A DNA stretch of 33,640 bases from an uncultured Bacteroidales bacterium. Its GTDB lineage: Bacteria; Bacteroidota; Bacteroidia; Bacteroidales; Paludibacteraceae. The notes beneath the pieces are model-generated. The model was given only the letters and a program-made list of their open reading frames with translations, did no database searches and was not told the DNA's origin. A program made the translations under genes and the position numbers. Shown one piece after another: positions 28,686 to 33,640 of the stretch (position 1 is the stretch's first letter; every line of letters starts with the position of its first letter). The stretch lies in the NCBI GenBank assembly GCA_902799185.1, contig CADBZO010000008.1, positions 116,600-150,239 on the forward strand. Reading direction: 5' to 3'.

Positions 28686-31600
28686 TTAATAGAGGACAAC
28701 CTTGTGGGTCTCGGCATGTTCGCCTTGTACCGTACGGATGAAGTAGATACCGCAGGTGTTCGGCAGTGTTACTTGCATCTTTCCTTCATCCAGCGTGCCG
28801 CCGTTGATGAGCGTTCCGGTGGACGAATAGATGGTGTAGGAGCCGCCTTGCGGTGCCTCGATGGTGATACGCGGAGCACGGTGAGGTGCTGCGGACGGAT
28901 AGACGAGGATAGGATCGTCGTATTGCTGCCAGGTATAGGGCACGATGGTCAGCGGGTGGGTCGGGATATAGTCCCTCTCGCCTTTGCGCACTGCCCACAT
29001 TACTACTTGGTCGCCTGCATCGAGTTTGTGGTGCAGATAGGGAGCTTCTACACGTTCGATATACGGAATACTGGAGCCGCTGTGATAAGCAGACCATTGT
29101 GTGCCGGTGAACTCATAGCCGCAGTTGCAGTTGGCATTGAGCGGTGCTACTACGTTGTCCCAGTTCTGTTCGATGATCCAGCTCGGGTATTTTACCAGGA
29201 AGTCTGTCATCGCGGATACCTCACGTCCGCAAGCGCCGTTATCCAGCTGTACCTGAATGGAGTACCAACCCGGTTTTGCGTACTGATAGTGACCTGCGTA
29301 ACACGTGTCTGTGGACTGTGGCAGCGGAACAGAAACGATATAACGGTCGCCGTTCTTCGTAGCCGTAGCATCGTATATGTTACTGAACGCGGAGCTCGGA
29401 CCCTCTTTGAAGAGGATGTTCACCTTGGTGGAGTAGTACAGTCCGTTATCGGTGGTGAAAGAGATAGTAAACTCATCTGCTCCCTCCGCTATCTCGGCTA
29501 TATCTACGCCGGTGACCTTGGTCGGAAGGCCTTTGACGAGGTGCAGCACGAAGACATCAGTGATGGTATCCGTGTTCGCTTTGTAGATCGTGTCGTAGTA
29601 ATACCCCTCGGTGCCGTACCATTTATTGTTGCGCCACTTTACGGAGTCCTCACCGCAGATGACGCGTTCTTCGGTTATCGGTTGTACGACCGTCAGATGC
29701 AGGGTGGAGGTGTTGATACACTCGCCTGTCTGCCATGACTTGACGTAGTCGCCGCTCATGTAGCACTTGCGGTTGTCTTCCTCCCAGATATACGGCAGGT
29801 ACTGCTCGTAGATCCGGACGGACGTCTCCTTATGGATAGTCGGAGTGACAGTCAGCTTGAGCGTGATGATAGAGTCACAGCCATCCACGCTCTTGAGCTT
29901 CTTCTGGTACTCGCCTTCTACATCCAGCGTGCGTTCGAAGAAATGAACGGTGTCGCCCTCGCAAATAGTACGTTTGATAGCCGGCATCTCGTATTTCGGC
30001 GCGTCATAGACTTCTACACGGTAGAGGCTGTCCATGCGCTTTGTGACATTCGACCGGCGCACGAAGGTGTAATAACCGGCGTGGGTGATCGTGTCGTTGT
30101 CAATGATCAGCGTCTCGTTGGAGCAGAGAGGAATCTGGTTCCATTCGGAGTAGTGGGTCGTAACAACGAAATCAAGATACAGTGTACTGTCACAGCCATA
30201 TTGGTTCAGATACTCATTCGTGATCTGGGTTGTCTTGACATCCTTGTCCCAGGTTTGAGTAGCAGGATCCCACATCGGTATCTCCGGATAGTACAAACGT
30301 CCTCCGTATTGGTAGGGGACTTGTTCGTCCGTGATGACAATTCGTTTCTGCTCTACGGAAACCGGATTGACGGTCAGCGTGATATGTGCTATAGTATCTC
30401 CGTTTGGCGACATCTTGGTGTACTTGCCGGCCTTGGTCAGTTTCTGACCGTAGAGGTCGTAGTACTCGCCGTCACAGATGGTGATATCACGCTGTACCTC
30501 CATCATTCGTTTGGTGTTCACGGCTATTTGGAAGATACTGTCGCAACCATATATCGTATGCAACGTATCGGTATAGATACTGTCGGTCTTGGTGATGTTG
30601 ATACCGTGCAGGATAGTCGTCTCGCCTTCTTTGATGAGATATTGCTCGTAGGTGAAGTATGCCGGATGAACGGTTACTTTCACCTCGTAGATACTATCGA
30701 ATCCGTAATGTTTGGTCAGTTGTTTGTCGAAATAGGTTCCTGTTTCGGTGATATTCATACCGTGCCATTTGAAGGTATCTGGCTGGCAGATCTCAACAGA
30801 GTCTTTGAAATAGTACGACGGATGAACAACCAGATGCAGGTGGATGATACTGTCGCAACCGCTATGGGTCAATCCCGAACTCTCGTAATCACCGCTGATA
30901 CTCAACTCACGAGTCGGATCGCCGAACAAATAAGTCTGCTTGTCGGAAATATGTACGGTATCCCATTTTTCATACTTCGGATGAACCTGCAGCGTGTACT
31001 TGATAATCGAGTCGCAGCCGTGTTGTGAAGGAATGGTGTCGTAGAAGATCGAACTCGTACGGAATGTATCTCTGCGGAAGATAAATACATTACCCTCGCA
31101 CAGCGAGACATTTCTTTCTCCGAAGAAAGCATCGCGTACGTTCAGGTGGAGCGTCGTTACTACGCGTGACGAGTCGTTCCAGGCCGTCGGCAGCGAGTAA
31201 TCGCCGGTTTCGTTGTACTCGATACCGTGCCATATAAACGGCAGTTCGTTCTTGCAGATATACGCTGTCGTATCTACGCGGAACTCTTTCAGTACCTTCA
31301 GAATCAGCTGGTAGGTCTCGGTACACTTGCCGTTCTGCACGGTGTGGGTGTAGATACCGGAAGTCGTGCAGGTGTCGCCGTAGAACATGACGGTATCGCC
31401 TTCGAAGATCGTTCGTGTATCTACTTGGTGTACCCTCGGCTGTACTTGCAGCGACAGCATCACAACCGAGTCGCAACCGTTGGCTGCTGTCAGGGTGTCG
31501 TAATACGTTCCTTGTACCGTCAGCAGCGAGTCGCCGAACTTATAGTAGTCGCCCTCGCATATACGCGCGATAATAGGTTCGGGCGCGTGCGCAATAGGCA

Positions 31601-33640
31601 GCACTTTCACCTTCAGTCCGATAACGGTTTGCAGACCCTCGCTGTTCATTACCGTGTCGCGGTAGATGCCGGACTCGTAGATGGTCATCTGCTTGGTCGA
31701 GTCGCTTGGTAATGTCCAGCGGTAAGGCAGCTCGTTGGCGCAGACGGTCACGCTGTCGTCGAACAGACGGATTACCGTCAGCCGCAACTCAATGATACTA
31801 TCGCAACCGTACGACGAACTCAGCCGGACAGGATAGATACCGGCGGTCGAGTAGGAGAACCCTTGGAACATGACGGTATCGCCCTCATAGATGGAGCGGT
31901 CGATCGAGTTGTAGTATTTCTTGAGCACGTTCAGATGCAGAACCACGATACTGTCGCAGCCGTTATGGTTCTTGATCGTGTCGCGGTATTCGCCGGAGGT
32001 GCCTAAGAAGCGGTTGTTAAAGTTATACAAATCGCCTTCACAGATCTCGCGGTAGATAGTGGTGTCGGTCGGCTCGGTCACTACCAGTTGCAATCCGTAG
32101 AACATGCGCTCGCCGTTGACATAAGTCGTATCATTGCGATAGATACCGGCTGTATAGAGCGGCGTGATCTGTCCGTTCCACTTGTTGATCCATTGGTACG
32201 GCAGATCGCTCTTGCAGACGGTAACCACCGTATCTACCAGCGGATGGACAATCACTTGGAGTACCGAGGTGCTGTCGCAGCCTTCCGGCGTACGCCCGTA
32301 ATGGGTGTATGTGCCGGTGGTGGAATAGGTCGTTCCGAAGAACTTCACCGAGTCGCCTTCCAGAATATGCTCAACCTGATAGCTGTAGTACGGCTTGTTA
32401 ACCGTCAGAATGAGTGTCTCGATGCTGTCGCAACCGTTAGCTGCACGTAAGGTGTCGCGGTAGATGCCCGCTTCCGTACGTGCTATGCCGCCAAACTTAT
32501 AGCTTGATCCCTCGCAGATAGCAGCACGGATGGTATCGAAGACAGGAGCGTTGACTACCAACTGAATGCCAAAGAACCGTTTCTCACCATTGATAGTTGT
32601 GTCGTTGCGGTAGATGCCTGCTTGGAAATACTGCTCTGTAGCACCGCTCCAGCGGTTGTTCCATACATAGGGTAACTCGTACGAGCAGACGGTGATGATG
32701 GTATCCACTATCGGATGGACGGTGAGTTGGAGCACGGTAGTGCTGTCGCATCCTTCCGGAGTACGGCTGTAATGCGTGTAGTTGCCGGAAGTGGTGTATG
32801 TCTCTCCGTAGAACTCGTATGAATGACCTTCGAGGATAGTCTCTCGGATGACATTGTAGTACGGTTTGTTCACGGTCAGGATGAGTGTCACGATGCTGTC
32901 GCAACCGTTAGCAGCACTCAGCGTGTCGCGATAGACACCCTGCTCGGTGTAGGTGTTGCCCTTGAACTCATAACTCGATCCCTCGCACATGGCGTGACGG
33001 ATGGTGTCGAATACTTGTTTGTTGACATTGACCTGAATACCGTAGAAGCGTTTCTCACCGTTGATGGTCGTATCGTTGCGGTATATACCGCTGGAGAAGA
33101 ACTTCTGCTCATTGCCGTTCCAACGGTTTTGCCAGATTACCGGCATATCTACGTCGCAGACGGTGATGATGGTATCCACTATCGGATGGACGGTGAGTTG
33201 GAGCATGGTAGTGCTGTCGCATCCTTCCGGTGTGCGGCTGTAATGCGTGTAGTTTCCGGAAGTGGTGTATGTCTTTCCGTAGAACTCGTACGAATGGCCT
33301 TCGAGAATCGTCTCTCGTATGACATTGTAATACGGTTTGTTCACGGTCAGGATGAGTGTCACGATGCTGTCGCATCCGTTAGCCGCACTCAGCGTGTCGC
33401 GATAGACACCCTGCTCGGTGTAGGTGTTGCCCTTGAACTCGTAGCTCGATCCCTCGCACATGGCGTGACGGATGGTGTCGAATACTTGTTTGTTGACATT
33501 GACCTGAATACCATAGAAGCGTTTCTCACCATTGATGGTAGTATCATTGCGGTAGATACCGCTGGAGAAGAACTTCTGCTCATTGCCGTTCCAACGGTTT
33601 TGCCAGATTACCGGCATATCTACGTCGCAGACGGTGATGA
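28686..33640 (-). CDS. Giant repeat-rich surface protein with type IX sorting domain, partial (5' end beyond the window)
   Basis: At least 1651 codons are read, and the frame stays open through the right edge, so the true start is outside; the Met at 33617 lies inside a repeat and is not a start. The body is a chain of about 50-residue beta-rich repeats with the pattern C-E-G-x(2)-Y-x-F...G-x-Y-x-D-T...G-C-D-S-I-x-x-L-x-L-x-V. I count 14 GCDS motifs plus degenerate ones. Near the edge three such units form a 157-residue super-repeat. Residues just before the end (PRITIEAPQGGSYTIYSS...GIYFIRTVQGEHAETHKVVLY) form a type IX (Por_Secre_tail-like) sorting domain. It is probably an adhesin or cell-surface fibre exported by T9SS; ligand unknown. 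Each repeat carries one Cys in CEG and one in GCDS, which may form disulphides. Confidence 0.88.
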   Translation of the reverse strand, partial: ITVCDVDMPVIWQNRWNGNEQKFFSSGIYRNDTTINGEKRFYGIQVNVNKQVFDTIRHAMCEGSSYEFKGNTYTEQGVYRDTLSAANGCDSIVTLILTVNKPYYNVIRETILEGHSYEFYGKTYTTSGNYTHYSRTPEGCDSTTMLQLTVHPIVDTIITVCDVDMPVIWQNRWNGNEQKFFSSGIYRNDTTINGEKRFYGIQVNVNKQVFDTIRHAMCEGSSYEFKGNTYTEQGVYRDTLSAANGCDSIVTLILTVNKPYYNVIRETILEGHSYEFYGETYTTSGNYTHYSRTPEGCDSTTVLQLTVHPIVDTIITVCSYELPYVWNNRWSGATEQYFQAGIYRNDTTINGEKRFFGIQLVVNAPVFDTIRAAICEGSSYKFGGIARTEAGIYRDTLRAANGCDSIETLILTVNKPYYSYQVEHILEGDSVKFFGTTYSTTGTYTHYGRTPEGCDSTSVLQVIVHPLVDTVVTVCKSDLPYQWINKWNGQITPLYTAGIYRNDTTYVNGERMFYGLQLVVTEPTDTTIYREICEGDLYNFNNRFLGTSGEYRDTIKNHNGCDSIVVLHLNVLKKYYNSIDRSIYEGDTVMFQGFSYSTAGIYPVRLSSSYGCDSIIELRLTVIRLFDDSVTVCANELPYRWTLPSDSTKQMTIYESGIYRDTVMNSEGLQTVIGLKVKVLPIAHAPEPIIARICEGDYYKFGDSLLTVQGTYYDTLTAANGCDSVVMLSLQVQPRVHQVDTRTIFEGDTVMFYGDTCTTSGIYTHTVQNGKCTETYQLILKVLKEFRVDTTAYICKNELPFIWHGIEYNETGDYSLPTAWNDSSRVVTTLHLNVRDAFFGERNVSLCEGNVFIFRRDTFRTSSIFYDTIPSQHGCDSIIKYTLQVHPKYEKWDTVHISDKQTYLFGDPTRELSISGDYESSGLTHSGCDSIIHLHLVVHPSYYFKDSVEICQPDTFKWHGMNITETGTYFDKQLTKHYGFDSIYEVKVTVHPAYFTYEQYLIKEGETTILHGINITKTDSIYTDTLHTIYGCDSIFQIAVNTKRMMEVQRDITICDGEYYDLYGQKLTKAGKYTKMSPNGDTIAHITLTVNPVSVEQKRIVITDEQVPYQYGGRLYYPEIPMWDPATQTWDKDVKTTQITNEYLNQYGCDSTLYLDFVVTTHYSEWNQIPLCSNETLIIDNDTITHAGYYTFVRRSNVTKRMDSLYRVEVYDAPKYEMPAIKRTICEGDTVHFFERTLDVEGEYQKKLKSVDGCDSIITLKLTVTPTIHKETSVRIYEQYLPYIWEEDNRKCYMSGDYVKSWQTGECINTSTLHLTVVQPITEERVICGEDSVKWRNNKWYGTEGYYYDTIYKANTDTITDVFVLHLVKGLPTKVTGVDIAEIAEGADEFTISFTTDNGLYYSTKVNILFKEGPSSAFSNIYDATATKNGDRYIVSVPLPQSTDTCYAGHYQYAKPGWYSIQVQLDNGACGREVSAMTDFLVKYPSWIIEQNWDNVVAPLNANCNCGYEFTGTQWSAYHSGSSIPYIERVEAPYLHHKLDAGDQVVMWAVRKGERDYIPTHPLTIVPYTWQQYDDPILVYPSAAPHRAPRITIEAPQGGSYTIYSSTGTLINGGTLDEGKMQVTLPNTCGIYFIRTVQGEHAETHKVVLY
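32675..33640 (-). repeat. Nearly identical 471-bp tandem repeat units
   Basis: The segment from 33146 to 32676 repeats the segment from 33617 to 33147 with the same phase (471 bp, 157 codons). In the translations only two residues differ across most of the unit (K/E in YEFYG(K/E)TYT and M/V in TT(M/V)LQL) before they diverge at the last three. The next unit leftward is clearly related but more diverged. The window ends inside another copy. Confidence 0.9.

Noticed and set aside
29832-31028. Long plus-strand open frames opposite the giant repeat gene
   Set aside because: They follow the repeat structure of the minus-strand gene in mirror image and have no independent signals.

Overview
The window is a dense, roughly GC-balanced stretch from a member of the Bacteroidetes, most likely the order Bacteroidales. 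Supporting signs are the promoter type seen repeatedly here (TTTG, 20 bp, TAnnTTTG), type IX secretion-like C-terminal tails, a GldG-like protein, a Bacteroidetes-type GT9 glycosyltransferase with a Cys-rich C-terminus, the ParA-ParB-DUF5683 gene order, very short spacers with frequent ATGA/TTGA overlaps, and a class III (strictly anaerobic) ribonucleotide reductase. No tRNA, rRNA, insertion sequence, prophage or CRISPR array was recognised. The genus cannot be told from the sequence alone.

Positions 1-10310 are read on the minus strand. In transcription order: an O-methyltransferase, a two-parvulin peptidyl-prolyl isomerase, a leader with five 11-bp repeats, a GldG-like protein, a LysM plus periplasmic-binding-fold protein, an outer-membrane beta-barrel, the pectin-degradation isomerase KduI, a GT9 glycosyltransferase, ParA, ParB and a DUF5683 protein that runs off the left edge. 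Most junctions from gldG onward overlap or are under 40 bp apart, so one long operon or nested operons are likely.

Positions 10398-20602 are read on the plus strand: a secreted PL1 pectate lyase that shares a mirror-image divergent promoter with the O-methyltransferase, an Lrp/AsnC regulator, TrpS, a small lipoprotein, an outer-membrane FadL/OmpP1-like barrel, a 340-bp gene-free stretch with RNA-like hairpins, then a TolC/HlyD/two-ABC-2-permease export set with no ATPase gene in the window. The last permease overlaps the convergent GH53 galactanase gene (20499-21848, minus) by 104 bp.

Positions 22089-25693 hold two tandem, related secreted modular proteins of unknown function, each with its own strong promoter and terminator. 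Positions 26006-28590 hold nrdD-nrdG. The nrdD leader carries eight 11-bp tandem repeats, and nrdG carries an in-frame palindromic element. From 28686 to the right edge runs the 3' part of a giant minus-strand surface protein made of CEG/GCDS repeats ending in a type IX sorting domain; the two repeat units nearest the edge are nearly identical at DNA level.

Functionally, KduI, the PL1 lyase and the GH53 galactanase point to growth on pectin and its galactan side chains in an anoxic, plant-fibre-rich habitat such as a gut. The most unusual items are short repeated DNA structures: the two 11-bp arrays in leaders, the mirrored promoter-leader pair, the palindrome inside nrdG, and the structured region before tolC. 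None is proof of a new system, but each can be tested.
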